Origin: an uncultured Hyphomicrobiales bacterium
Lineage (GTDB): Bacteria; Pseudomonadota; Alphaproteobacteria; Rhizobiales; Beijerinckiaceae
Length of the DNA: 26,503 nt
Assembly (NCBI GenBank): GCA_903916165.1
Contig: CAIWVR010000259.1
Location: forward strand, 1 to 26,503
Direction of reading: 5' to 3'
The notes beneath the pieces are model-generated. The model was not told the DNA's origin, did no database searches, and was given only the letters and a program-made list of their open reading frames with translations. A program made the translations under genes and the position numbers. Shown piece by piece: positions 15,378 through 23,124 of this stretch. Position 1 is the first letter of the stretch, and every line of letters starts with the position of its first letter.

Positions 15378-16412
15378 ATGAAGACCCCGGTCAAACACCT
15401 TCTCGCTGCCGGCGCTTTCATGGCGCTTGGTGCCACGTCAGTCCACGCCGACGCCATTTCGGATTTTTATCGCGGCAAAACAGTTTCCATGATTGCCCCG
15501 GCTGGCGTTGGCGGCGGCTATGATCTTTATACGCGCTTCCTCGCACGCTATTTTGGAAAGTTCATTCCGGGCCAGCCGTCCATGGTGGTGAAAAACCTGC
15601 CAGGCGCGGGCGGCATTGTGGCGGCCAATCATATGTATTCTGTCGCGCCCGCCGACGGACTCACCATCGCCATGTTCCAGAATACGGTCACGCTCAATCA
15701 GCTCGCCGCCATGCCCAGCGTCAAGTTTGACGTCCGCAAGTTCACATGGATCGGCAATATGAGCATTGCTTCGACAATCTGTGCCATGTCGGGTACTGCC
15801 AAGGGGATCAAGGCAAAGGATCTTTTCGAGCGTGAATATGTGATCGGCGCGAGTTCCGGCTCGGCGAACATGATCCCGCTTCTGCTGAACAATCTCGCCG
15901 GGACAAAGCTGAAGGTCGTCGCCGGCTATGTCTCGACGTCGAACGTACAGCTCGCCATGGAAAGTGGCGAGGTTTCGGGCCTGTGCGGCTGGTCGTGGGA
16001 TGGTGCCCGCGTGAATGGACGTGACATGTTTACCCGCGACTCGGCCCGGGTCGTCATCGACATTGCAATTCAGCCGCAGCCGGAACTGCAAACGATGGGC
16101 GTTCCTTTTCTCATGGACATGATGCCTGAGTCCGACAACAAGGAAGCCCTCAAGGTCATCCTCAGCACCCAGGTTTACAATCGTCCCTTCGCCGGGCCGC
16201 CGGGTGTTCCCGCAGACCGGGTTGCCGCCTTGCGCAAGGCGTTCACCGAGACCCTCAATGATCCAGAGGTGAAAGCCGAAGCCGACAAGCTTGGTCTCGA
16301 TGTTGCCTATCTCCCGCACGAACGCATCCTTGAACTCATCAACCTCGCGCTCAATGCCCCGCAGCGCATTCAGGCCAAAGCTGTGGACGAACTCAACAAG
16401 GCGGGTTTCTGA
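15378..16412 (+). CDS. TctC-type solute-binding protein, long subtype, tandem copy 2
   Basis: The protein has 344 residues with a Sec signal KHLLAAGAFMALGATSVHA-DA. The opening DFYRGKTVSMIAPAGVGGGYD, IPGQPSMVVKNLPGAGG and GYVSTSNVQLAMESGEVSGL mark the long subtype. Its only cysteines are Cys135 (TICAMS) and Cys203 (GLCGWS), the same pair as in copy 1. I prefer ATG 15378, 4 nt after GAGGGA, over ATG 15366, which overlaps the previous stop but has no ribosome site. It is the middle gene of three adjacent TctC genes. Sequence differences in the ligand-facing loops suggest different ligand specificity rather than simple copy-number increase. Confidence 0.92.
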   Translation: MKTPVKHLLAAGAFMALGATSVHADAISDFYRGKTVSMIAPAGVGGGYDLYTRFLARYFGKFIPGQPSMVVKNLPGAGGIVAANHMYSVAPADGLTIAMFQNTVTLNQLAAMPSVKFDVRKFTWIGNMSIASTICAMSGTAKGIKAKDLFEREYVIGASSGSANMIPLLLNNLAGTKLKVVAGYVSTSNVQLAMESGEVSGLCGWSWDGARVNGRDMFTRDSARVVIDIAIQPQPELQTMGVPFLMDMMPESDNKEALKVILSTQVYNRPFAGPPGVPADRVAALRKAFTETLNDPEVKAEADKLGLDVAYLPHERILELINLALNAPQRIQAKAVDELNKAGF

Positions 16413-16442
16413 CGATTCGAACACCAGCAAAAGAGGGACAGA

Positions 16443-17492
16443 ATGATCAAAACGAGCTTTGTAAAAGCGGTCCTCCCCGCAATCGTTACAATCTGCGCCC
16501 TGCTCTCTTCGCCAGCTTCGGCACAGGATGCCAGTTTCAAGCCGAAACAGATCACCGTTTACGTCGGTTTCTCCCCGACGACCGGCATTGGCTATGATAC
16601 TTATGCCCGCACACTCGCCATGTATTACGGGAAATACCTCCCCGGGACTCCCTCGATCGTCGTTGCCAACAAGCCCGGTGGCGGCTCCATGACCGCCGCA
16701 AACTATATCGCGCAGGTTGCTGCAAAGGACGGCACAGAAATCGCCATCGTGGGGCGAGGTGTCGGGATGGACAAACTCGTCTTCGGCCAGAAATCTGCAG
16801 CGCGTTTCGACGCGACGCAATTGGAATGGCTCGGCAGCATGAACAATGAAGTCAGCGGCTTCTTTCTGGCCGATACTTCACCTGTGCAAACACTGGAGGA
16901 CGTTTTTGCAGGCAAGCCCCTGATCGTGGGCTCGGCGGGAACATCCAGCGACCTCCACATTTTTTCTATCGTCGTCAACTCGATCTTCGGCGCGAAGATG
17001 AAAATCATCACCGGATATCCGGGGACAAATGAAATTCTGTTGAGTCTCGAGAGGGGCGAGGTCGATGGACTCCTCGGATATTCCTGGGCGGCAGCGCGCA
17101 CCGGCAGCGGAGAAATGCTGCGGACCGGCAAGCTCAAAAACATCTTGCAACTCGGACTGCGCAAGCATCCCGACCTTCAAGATCTGCCTCTCATCATGGA
17201 TCTGGTGAAGACCGAAAACGACCGGCAAGTTCTGGAACTTGTTTTTGCACGGCAAGCCATGGGGCGCCCATTCGTCGCTCCCCCGGGAACGCCCCAGTCC
17301 ATTGTCGCAACACTACGGGCAGCCTTCATGACTACGATGAAAGATCCCGAACTTCTCGCGGTTGCTAAAAAACTGGATCTGGAGGTTTCTCCCATGACGG
17401 GAGAAGATGTCCAGGCCCTCGTGCAGCGCCTTCATAATTTTCCAAAATCCGTGATCGAACGGACCCAAGCCATCACAAATGCCGAGATGTGA
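16443..17492 (+). CDS. TctC-type solute-binding protein, long subtype, tandem copy 3
   Basis: This 349-residue protein has a Sec signal VLPAIVTICALLSSPASA-QD. The mature protein has ITVYVGFSPTTGIGYD, LPGTPSIVVANKPGGGSMTAANY and GYPGTNEILLSLERGEVDGL. It has no cysteine in the mature part: the two positions filled by Cys in copies 1 and 2 read Gly/Phe-rich SGFFLA and GLLGYS. It is the last gene of the 13595 operon and is followed about 90 nt later by a strong intrinsic terminator. AGAGGGACAG precedes the start. Ligand unknown. Confidence 0.92.
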   Translation: MIKTSFVKAVLPAIVTICALLSSPASAQDASFKPKQITVYVGFSPTTGIGYDTYARTLAMYYGKYLPGTPSIVVANKPGGGSMTAANYIAQVAAKDGTEIAIVGRGVGMDKLVFGQKSAARFDATQLEWLGSMNNEVSGFFLADTSPVQTLEDVFAGKPLIVGSAGTSSDLHIFSIVVNSIFGAKMKIITGYPGTNEILLSLERGEVDGLLGYSWAAARTGSGEMLRTGKLKNILQLGLRKHPDLQDLPLIMDLVKTENDRQVLELVFARQAMGRPFVAPPGTPQSIVATLRAAFMTTMKDPELLAVAKKLDLEVSPMTGEDVQALVQRLHNFPKSVIERTQAITNAEM

Positions 17493-17580
17493 GGGCGATT
17501 TACGCAAAAATCAGCAGCCATGACTGACCAGGTCAGCAGGTCTGCCGCCCAGCATCAGCCTTTTAAGATTTGAACTGCGA

Positions 17581-17621
17581 CCGTACGCGAAGCTCGTCGA
17601 ACTTCGCGTACGGATTTTTTT
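17581..17621 (+). terminator. Rho-independent terminator of the 13595-17492 operon
   Basis: CCGTACGCGAAG (17581-17592) and CTTCGCGTACGG (17602-17613) form a perfect 12-bp stem with a 9-nt loop. A seven-T run follows at 17615-17621. The T-tract lies only on the plus-strand side, so it terminates the plus-strand operon. The hairpin is also just beyond the 3' end of the convergent minus-strand gene and may protect both transcripts. Confidence 0.93.
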
Positions 17622-17626
17622 ATCGT

Positions 17627-19903
17627 TCAAGCCCGATGACGGGCCAGACTGGCCAGCACGCGGGCGGGCGTCATCGGGAATTGCCGCATCCGCACGCCCG
17701 TCGCGTCGAAGAATGCATTGGCAATGGCCGCGGCCGTTGCCCCCATGACCTCTTCACCTGCGCCGGTGGATGGCTCATCAAGGCGCTGCACCACGACCGG
17801 CGTGACCTCTGGATGTTCAGCAAAGCGCAGCACCTGATAGCCATTCCAGTCGAGACTGGTGACGCCATGATCGTCGAAGGTCACTTCCTCCTTGAGGACA
17901 CGGCCAACAGACTGGATCATCTGGCCCACCATCTGGTTTTCGACGAGGGCCGGGTTGACGGCAAGGCCGCAATCCATCGCACCAAAAAGATGCTTGGCCA
18001 CGATCACACCCGTCTTTGTATTGACCTCGATTTCAGCTACCGCTGCCCCATAGGAGACGTGATGCGTGCCAAGCGCGATCCCGATGCCTCGCACCACGTC
18101 GCCCGAGCCTATCTGCGAGCCCATGACTTTCGGCTTCCAGCCAGCCGCCTTTGCGGCCGCTTCAAGAACGCCAAGCCATCTTTCATCGCCAATGTTCCGG
18201 CGCCGGAAGTCGAGCGGGTCCATTTTGACAGCGACGGCCAGTTCATCAATGGTCTGCTCGGAGGCAAAGGCGAATGACAGATCGAGCGGCGAGCGCAAAG
18301 CCGCGCCGCGCAGGTAATTCACCATGGGAACCGCATGGCTGGTCACCCGGCGATGACCGATCTTGTACATGGAGCCCGTGCTGATCGGATTGACCGTGAT
18401 CGAACCCGAACCTTCCGCGCGCTCGACACCTGCCTTGGTCCGGGCACTATCGGAGACTGTCGAGGTCATCGTCCAGCCATGTTGCCAACCGTCATATTCA
18501 TAGGCGACGATGTTCCCTTCGGCATCGACACCCGCGCGGACTTCGGCGAGATGGGCGGGTCCGTAATTGTCCCACCCATGCTCGTCCCAGCGCATATATT
18601 GCACGCGCACAGGCTTGCCCGTGGCGGTCGCCATGATCGCCGACGCTTGCGTGGCATCCTCGTAGCATGAACGCCCGAACGTGCCGGAGCCTTCAAAATA
18701 CATCAGGCGGATTTTCTCGACAGGCATGCCCAATATATCGGCAACCTGCCTGCGCGAGGAATAAACATCCTGCGTCGAAGACCGTATGACGAGTTGCTCG
18801 CCCGTTGGGTCGGCCAGGGCACAATTGGGCGCGAAGGGTGCGTGCGACTGGTAAGGACAATAATAACTGGCCCCGCGGACGAAGGCAGCCTTTTGCAGCA
18901 TGGCGGCCGCATCACCCCGTTTGGCGATGAGTGTGTCGACTGTCTTGTCCTTGCGCATACGTTCGTGGACAGTTTCATGCGTCCCGAGCGGTGAACCTGC
19001 CTGCCACGTGACTTTGAGGTCGCGCGCAGCCTTCACCGCATCCCACTCACGCTCTGCAACGACGCCGACAAAATCACCGCGACGGATCACCTTCGCGCCC
19101 TTGATATGCGCAATGGAGGCTTCATCGACGACGAGCGGTTTGGCACCGATGCCGAAACCACGCTGGCCATGCGGCAGCACGACACGACCATGTAACATGC
19201 CCGGCACGCGATTGTGGTGCATATGCACATATTTTGCGGCGGCTTTCTCCGGAAGGTCGACGCGGGCCGGACGCTGGCCCACCAGACGATATTGCCCTGG
19301 AGTCTTGACCGGAGCTGTTCCATCATACTTCAGGTTGAAAGGCTTCTCGCCAAGCAGATCACCGTAGGCAACTTTTCGGAATCCATTTTCGCCGCGCACG
19401 GACACAATGCCGTCGCGCACCTCAAGGCTGCCCGGCGGCACGCCCAGCCGCACGGCAGCACGCGCAAGAAGCGCCATGCGCGCCTGTGCAGCTGCCGCCC
19501 GCAGGGCAGGTGCGCCGCGATGAATGGACGAACTGGAGCTGGTGGCCTGCTGATCGGGCGTGAGATTTGTATCGAGCCGGACAGTGCTGACCTGATGCAT
19601 GCCCATGTCGAGCTCTTCAGCTGCGACCTGGAGCAAGCCTGTCTGGTTCCCCTGCCCCAGTTCGCATTTGCCGGTATAAATCGTGGCTGTATTATCGGCA
19701 TGAATCGCGATCCAGGTATCGACGGCGTAATAATCCGGCGGCCCCGCTTTCAATCCACGTGCCACCTGAGCGACGGCTGGCACGACAGGTGACAGCGCGA
19801 AGCCGATCACCATGGCCCCGCCACCCTTGAGCAACCCGCGTCGCGACAGTGCTGATGTCGCGTCTTCGGCCGAGATCGCCGGAGCGAAAATTGTCTTGGT
19901 CAT
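17627..19903 (-). CDS. Xanthine dehydrogenase-family molybdopterin-binding subunit (IorB-like)
   Basis: This 758-residue protein has a Tat-type leader (SRRGLLKGGGAMVIG), as in isoquinoline 1-oxidoreductase beta subunits. Internal blocks include KCELGQGNQTGLLQVAAEEL, GTFGRSCYED and the C-terminal GAGEEVMGATAAAIANAF, with Glu717 as the candidate catalytic base beside the molybdenum. Such enzymes hydroxylate N-heterocycles or aldehydes using water. ATG 19903 is chosen because AAGGAGG lies 7 nt upstream. The gene starts 1 nt after the stop of the 2Fe-2S subunit. It lacks the C-terminal cytochrome extension of NicB-type proteins, and no FAD subunit is present, so the electron acceptor is unknown. 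It is the last gene of the LysR-linked operon. Confidence 0.92.
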   Translation of the reverse strand: MTKTIFAPAISAEDATSALSRRGLLKGGGAMVIGFALSPVVPAVAQVARGLKAGPPDYYAVDTWIAIHADNTATIYTGKCELGQGNQTGLLQVAAEELDMGMHQVSTVRLDTNLTPDQQATSSSSSIHRGAPALRAAAAQARMALLARAAVRLGVPPGSLEVRDGIVSVRGENGFRKVAYGDLLGEKPFNLKYDGTAPVKTPGQYRLVGQRPARVDLPEKAAAKYVHMHHNRVPGMLHGRVVLPHGQRGFGIGAKPLVVDEASIAHIKGAKVIRRGDFVGVVAEREWDAVKAARDLKVTWQAGSPLGTHETVHERMRKDKTVDTLIAKRGDAAAMLQKAAFVRGASYYCPYQSHAPFAPNCALADPTGEQLVIRSSTQDVYSSRRQVADILGMPVEKIRLMYFEGSGTFGRSCYEDATQASAIMATATGKPVRVQYMRWDEHGWDNYGPAHLAEVRAGVDAEGNIVAYEYDGWQHGWTMTSTVSDSARTKAGVERAEGSGSITVNPISTGSMYKIGHRRVTSHAVPMVNYLRGAALRSPLDLSFAFASEQTIDELAVAVKMDPLDFRRRNIGDERWLGVLEAAAKAAGWKPKVMGSQIGSGDVVRGIGIALGTHHVSYGAAVAEIEVNTKTGVIVAKHLFGAMDCGLAVNPALVENQMVGQMIQSVGRVLKEEVTFDDHGVTSLDWNGYQVLRFAEHPEVTPVVVQRLDEPSTGAGEEVMGATAAAIANAFFDATGVRMRQFPMTPARVLASLARHRA

Positions 19904-19904
19904 G

Positions 19905-20405
19905 TCAGCCCTCCTTCGCAATTTTGAGAGCGGCTTCCTGGATGGATTTCATGATGCGCGGATAAGTCCCGCAGCGACAAAGATGCCCGTTCATATGCTC
20001 ACGGATCTGCGCGTCGCTGGGAGATGCATTTTTCGCCAGAAGCTCTGCACCCTTGATCGTCTGGCCATTGTAGCAATAGCCGCAATGCATGGCCTGTTGA
20101 TCGATGAACGCCTGCGACAGCGGATGGAGGTCAGGCGTCTTTGCCAGCTTTTTTTGCTGAGCATAGAGGGCCGGAAGACCTTCCAGTGTCGTGATCGCAC
20201 GGTGCCCGACATCGGAGAGAGGAGTTTGGCAAGACCGGATTTCAACACCATCGGCGAGAACCGAGCAGGATCCGCATTGTGCGAGGCCGCAGCCAAACCT
20301 CGGACCCTTCAGCTCGAGATCATTCATGAGCACATAGAGAAGCGGCGTATCGGGATCGGCCTCGATGGGCCATTCACGATTATTAACTTTGATGGTGATA
20401 GCCAT
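19905..20405 (-). CDS. (2Fe-2S)-binding small subunit of Mo hydroxylase (IorA/CoxS-like)
   Basis: This 166-residue protein carries the two iron-sulfur signatures of the family. The plant-type set is Cys39-x4-Cys44-x2-Cys47-x11-Cys59 (FGCGLAQCGSC). The second domain set is Cys108-x2-Cys111 (HCGYC) with Cys143-x-Cys145 (LCRCG). It passes electrons from the molybdenum site of the adjacent large subunit. GGGAGGGG precedes ATG 20405. It has no signal peptide and would be carried out with the Tat-signal-bearing partner as a folded complex. It lies about 50 nt downstream of the TctC gene in the same operon. Confidence 0.95.
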   Translation of the reverse strand: MAITIKVNNREWPIEADPDTPLLYVLMNDLELKGPRFGCGLAQCGSCSVLADGVEIRSCQTPLSDVGHRAITTLEGLPALYAQQKKLAKTPDLHPLSQAFIDQQAMHCGYCYNGQTIKGAELLAKNASPSDAQIREHMNGHLCRCGTYPRIMKSIQEAALKIAKEG

Positions 20406-20454
20406 GACACCCCTCCCAGCTCACCGATCCCTGTCGGTCTTGACACAAAAAACT

Positions 20455-21489
20455 TCAGTCACGCGCCTCGTAAATGGCGACAAGCCGCTCGCGAACGGAC
20501 TTTTTGGCCTGATAGGCCTGCTGCAGGATCCCCGCGAGGTCCTTTCCGTTGAGCGGCGTGTCGCAGGCAATCAGCTGCTTGGCACAATCGTTGAGATAGG
20601 CGGGATCCTTGAACGTGCGATCCAGCGAAGTTTGCAGCATCTCTATCCGATCAGGATCAATGCCCGGAGGCGCGACCAGCGGGCGACCCATGGCAAGGGG
20701 CGCAGAAGCGATTTCCATCGCCTCCCGATCCTCAGCATTGTCTAAAAGCGACATGACGAAGGGAACATTCGGCAGCTCCGGATCCGGTGCCCTGCCATAT
20801 TGAAGCAACGGAATAATCTTTCGCTCCGCGAGCCAGTCCGGCTTGTTGACCTTCAACGTCGAGTAGAAGGTCGCAGCCGATCCGTCATTCTCTTCGCGCT
20901 CCATCCCGAGGAACACGTCATTCTGGCTCTTGTATCCAGCGATCAACTTGATCGGGATTTTCAGCAGTGAATGGAGAACCCGGCCATAGAAAGCTGGCGT
21001 CGATGCGCCGCCTGTGGCCGCGAGCGTCAGACCTCGCTTCTGGGCGTCCTGAAGCGTGCGCACGGGGACCGTGTGCCAGACCACCAGCGTCAGCACTTCC
21101 TGGCTTGGTGTTCCAAGCCAATTGAATTTGAGCGGATCGAACGTCGCAGATTTGTTGCCGAAAAAAGGCTCGAATGGAACGGTGGATTGAACGAGCCCGA
21201 TGGTCAGCCCGTCTTTTGCCGATACATTGTAGAGAAGATTTGCTGCCCGCAGTCCGCCCGCCCCAGTCAGATTCTGGACAATCATGCCGGGCTTGCCGGG
21301 AATATGATTCATCCAGTGGCGCGCAATCGTGCGTGCGTAAATATCGTACCCGGTCCCGGCATCGGCCGAAACAATGATCGTCAGTGTCTTGCCCTGGAAA
21401 AAATCACTCTCGGCAGCACGGGCAAGGCCAACAAGTCCGAGCATGATGGCAAGGCTGACCGGTGCTAATCTTGATAATCTGGGGATCAT
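20455..21489 (-). CDS. TctC-type solute-binding protein, long subtype
   Basis: This 344-residue protein starts at ATG 21489 with an N-terminal Sec signal (PRLSRLAPVSLAIMLGLVGLARA-AE). The mature part reads DFFQGKTLTIIVSADAGTGYD, IPGKPGMIVQNLTGAGG and GYKSQNDVFLGMEREENDG. It lacks the central cysteine pair of the copies at 14341, 15378 and 24063 but has Cys302 and Cys309 in the C-terminal helix region. An in-frame ATG at 21531 would add 14 residues ahead of a clean signal peptide and is disfavoured. It sits inside the LysR-linked operon between the alpha/beta hydrolase and the Mo-hydroxylase genes, so its ligand is probably the hydroxylase substrate or a related compound. Confidence 0.92.
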   Translation of the reverse strand: MIPRLSRLAPVSLAIMLGLVGLARAAESDFFQGKTLTIIVSADAGTGYDIYARTIARHWMNHIPGKPGMIVQNLTGAGGLRAANLLYNVSAKDGLTIGLVQSTVPFEPFFGNKSATFDPLKFNWLGTPSQEVLTLVVWHTVPVRTLQDAQKRGLTLAATGGASTPAFYGRVLHSLLKIPIKLIAGYKSQNDVFLGMEREENDGSAATFYSTLKVNKPDWLAERKIIPLLQYGRAPDPELPNVPFVMSLLDNAEDREAMEIASAPLAMGRPLVAPPGIDPDRIEMLQTSLDRTFKDPAYLNDCAKQLIACDTPLNGKDLAGILQQAYQAKKSVRERLVAIYEARD

Positions 21490-21537
21490 ATCGCACCGCC
21501 CTGTCTCTGAATTCTGCCAAATGCCATGCAAGCCCCA

Positions 21538-22362
21538 TCAGACAATGCCGCTGGACGACAGCCATGCCCGCACGAGACGACTGGTCAATTCAGGCGCCGA
21601 ATGGGAGTAAAAATGTCCCTCGCCCTCAAGCACTTCGAACTGCGCGCCAGGAATGGCGCGGGCCAGAATGCGGGAGGAGTCGACATGTGTGGTGTCTGAC
21701 GTCCCGTGGGTTTCATCACCGCCCACCATGACAAGCGTGGGACACCGGATAAATTGCAACCGGGCTGTCGTCTCGTGGTCTTGCCGCGAAAGGATATGCG
21801 CAAAATAGACCTCCACCGGCGGCAGTGTCGCCATCATCTCGTTCATGATGGATGACACAAGGGTGGCATTGGCACCGACGAAGGCCTTGCTGAAACCGAT
21901 CGCGGTCGAATGTTTTCGAACGTAAGCCTCGTATCCCATGGTCAGGATCCCGAGGCAGGTTTTCGCGGCTATCCCGCCCTTGGCCTTGAAAGAAGATCCC
22001 GTTGAGGCAAGCACCAGCGCGCGGACATGTTCGCCATGATCGAGCGCAACGAGTTGCGCCACACGCCCCCCCATGGAATGTCCCCAGACGATTGCGGGCC
22101 CGCGCCCGACCGCCGTAATGACCGCCGCGCAATCGGCCGCGAGCCGATTGGTGGAATAATCCTCGATCTCCGTGACCGACCGGCCCGTGCCACGCTGGTC
22201 AAAGGTGATCACGGAAAAATCACGGGCAAAGTCAGGCACCTGAAAACGCGACCAATAGGTCCCGTCACAAGCTGTCCCGGCGATTAGCAAGAGCGGGGGC
22301 CCCTGACCCTCGACTGTGTAGTGGAGCTCAGCGCCTTGAACCTGCAACATCGGCATGCGCAT
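21538..22362 (-). CDS. Alpha/beta-fold hydrolase
   Basis: This 274-residue protein has a complete triad: Ser96 in GHSMGG, Asp216 in VGGDETHG and His250 in GEGHFYSH. The oxyanion region is LIAGTACDGTYW and the strand-turn motif is FDQRGTGRS. Length and motifs resemble ring-cleavage-product or N-formylmaleamate deformylase (NicD)-type hydrolases, but also many other esterases. The Mo hydroxylase and cupin neighbours make an intermediate of heteroaromatic breakdown a fair guess. GGGAG lies 3 nt before ATG 22362 and 9 nt before ATG 22356, so the second may be the true start. The gap to the cupin stop is 11 nt, indicating one operon. Confidence 0.88.
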   Translation of the reverse strand: MRMPMLQVQGAELHYTVEGQGPPLLLIAGTACDGTYWSRFQVPDFARDFSVITFDQRGTGRSVTEIEDYSTNRLAADCAAVITAVGRGPAIVWGHSMGGRVAQLVALDHGEHVRALVLASTGSSFKAKGGIAAKTCLGILTMGYEAYVRKHSTAIGFSKAFVGANATLVSSIMNEMMATLPPVEVYFAHILSRQDHETTARLQFIRCPTLVMVGGDETHGTSDTTHVDSSRILARAIPGAQFEVLEGEGHFYSHSAPELTSRLVRAWLSSSGIV

Positions 22363-22373
22363 CAGCTCCCGCG

Positions 22374-22958
22374 TCAGGCGAGACTGAAAGGAATTTGTGT
22401 CGGTCCATAGCGCTCGATCACCTTCCCGGTCGCCACATCATATCCGTGCTGAAGGATACGCCCGACAAGACGCTCACTCCGGAAGATCATGGCAACCGAT
22501 CGCCCCGGCCCGCCCTGTTCTGCATGAATGTTGAACGGCGGAACGAGGTCGACAGTGCCTGGCTGGCCGATGGTGACACTGGCGAGCTTGACCTCCGCAT
22601 AATCGGGGCGGCTCCCGTCATCCATCCGGTCGTAACGTTCCAGAGATTCCGTGCCCTCGACCAATCCATACAGGACCCATGCCTGTGAATGATCATGCAC
22701 GCTCCCCTTGCGATTGGGTTCACGCACCACGGCATTGATGATGAACCCAAATTGCTCATCTGTGTGAAGGAGGAGGTTCTTGTGCCCCTCTGTCGACGGC
22801 CACTGGGAAGCCGAATCCCGGACTGCAGGATTTCTGACCAAATCTGTCAGGAGCGGCTGCGTCGCCTCCATCCGCTTCTGCATGTCGCTTTCGCGCGCCC
22901 AGACAGCGTGTACCTTTTCGAGAAATGCGGAAAAAGCCGCCGCTGCAGCATGAGCCAT
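22374..22958 (-). CDS. Cupin-fold, cysteine-dioxygenase-like metalloprotein
   Basis: This 194-residue cytoplasmic protein has a central motif SVHDHSQAWVLYGLVEGTE that gives His88, His90 and a nearby Glu. PFNIHAEQ gives His145. This His-x-His...His pattern is that of the cysteine dioxygenase/3-mercaptopropionate dioxygenase side of the cupin superfamily, which binds non-heme Fe(II). It could be a dioxygenase or an isomerase; thiol substrates are not implied by the context. GGAGGAGA lies about 8 nt before ATG 22958, and a longer frame reaching back to 23318 would overlap the divergent regulator. It is the first gene of the LysR-linked minus-strand operon. Confidence 0.8.
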   Translation of the reverse strand: MAHAAAAAFSAFLEKVHAVWARESDMQKRMEATQPLLTDLVRNPAVRDSASQWPSTEGHKNLLLHTDEQFGFIINAVVREPNRKGSVHDHSQAWVLYGLVEGTESLERYDRMDDGSRPDYAEVKLASVTIGQPGTVDLVPPFNIHAEQGGPGRSVAMIFRSERLVGRILQHGYDVATGKVIERYGPTQIPFSLA

Positions 22959-23124
22959 GATCGTCTCCTCCCGTGATATGGTCTCGCGGACCTTGTTTTC
23001 TTGTACGGACTGTATCGGAGAGCGGTATCGGAGCCACTTGCAATTCTGCAATTGTGTTTTCAATATTCTGCAATAGAATTCAGACAGGGCATCCAGAAGA
23101 GAAGCCCGTTGAGGGAGGACGTTC
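22959..23124. promoter_or_regulatory. Divergent control region between cupin operon and LysR gene
   Basis: The region carries two copies of the 10-mer ATTCTGCAAT (23043-23052 and 23065-23074) exactly 22 bp apart, two helical turns. The first lies within TTGCA-ATTC-TGCAA (23038-23051). The second is within ATTCT-GCAAT-AGAAT (23065-23079), which fits the LysR T-N11-A dyad pattern. GTATCGGAG is also repeated at 23012-23020 and 23025-23033. The layout is typical of a LysR regulator controlling itself and a divergent operon. Confidence 0.65.

Noticed and set aside
15438..16820. Long open frame on the minus strand (460 codons) opposite two TctC genes
   Set aside because: It is antisense to genes with clear signal peptides and family motifs, has no recognisable domain, and is explained by high-GC codon bias.
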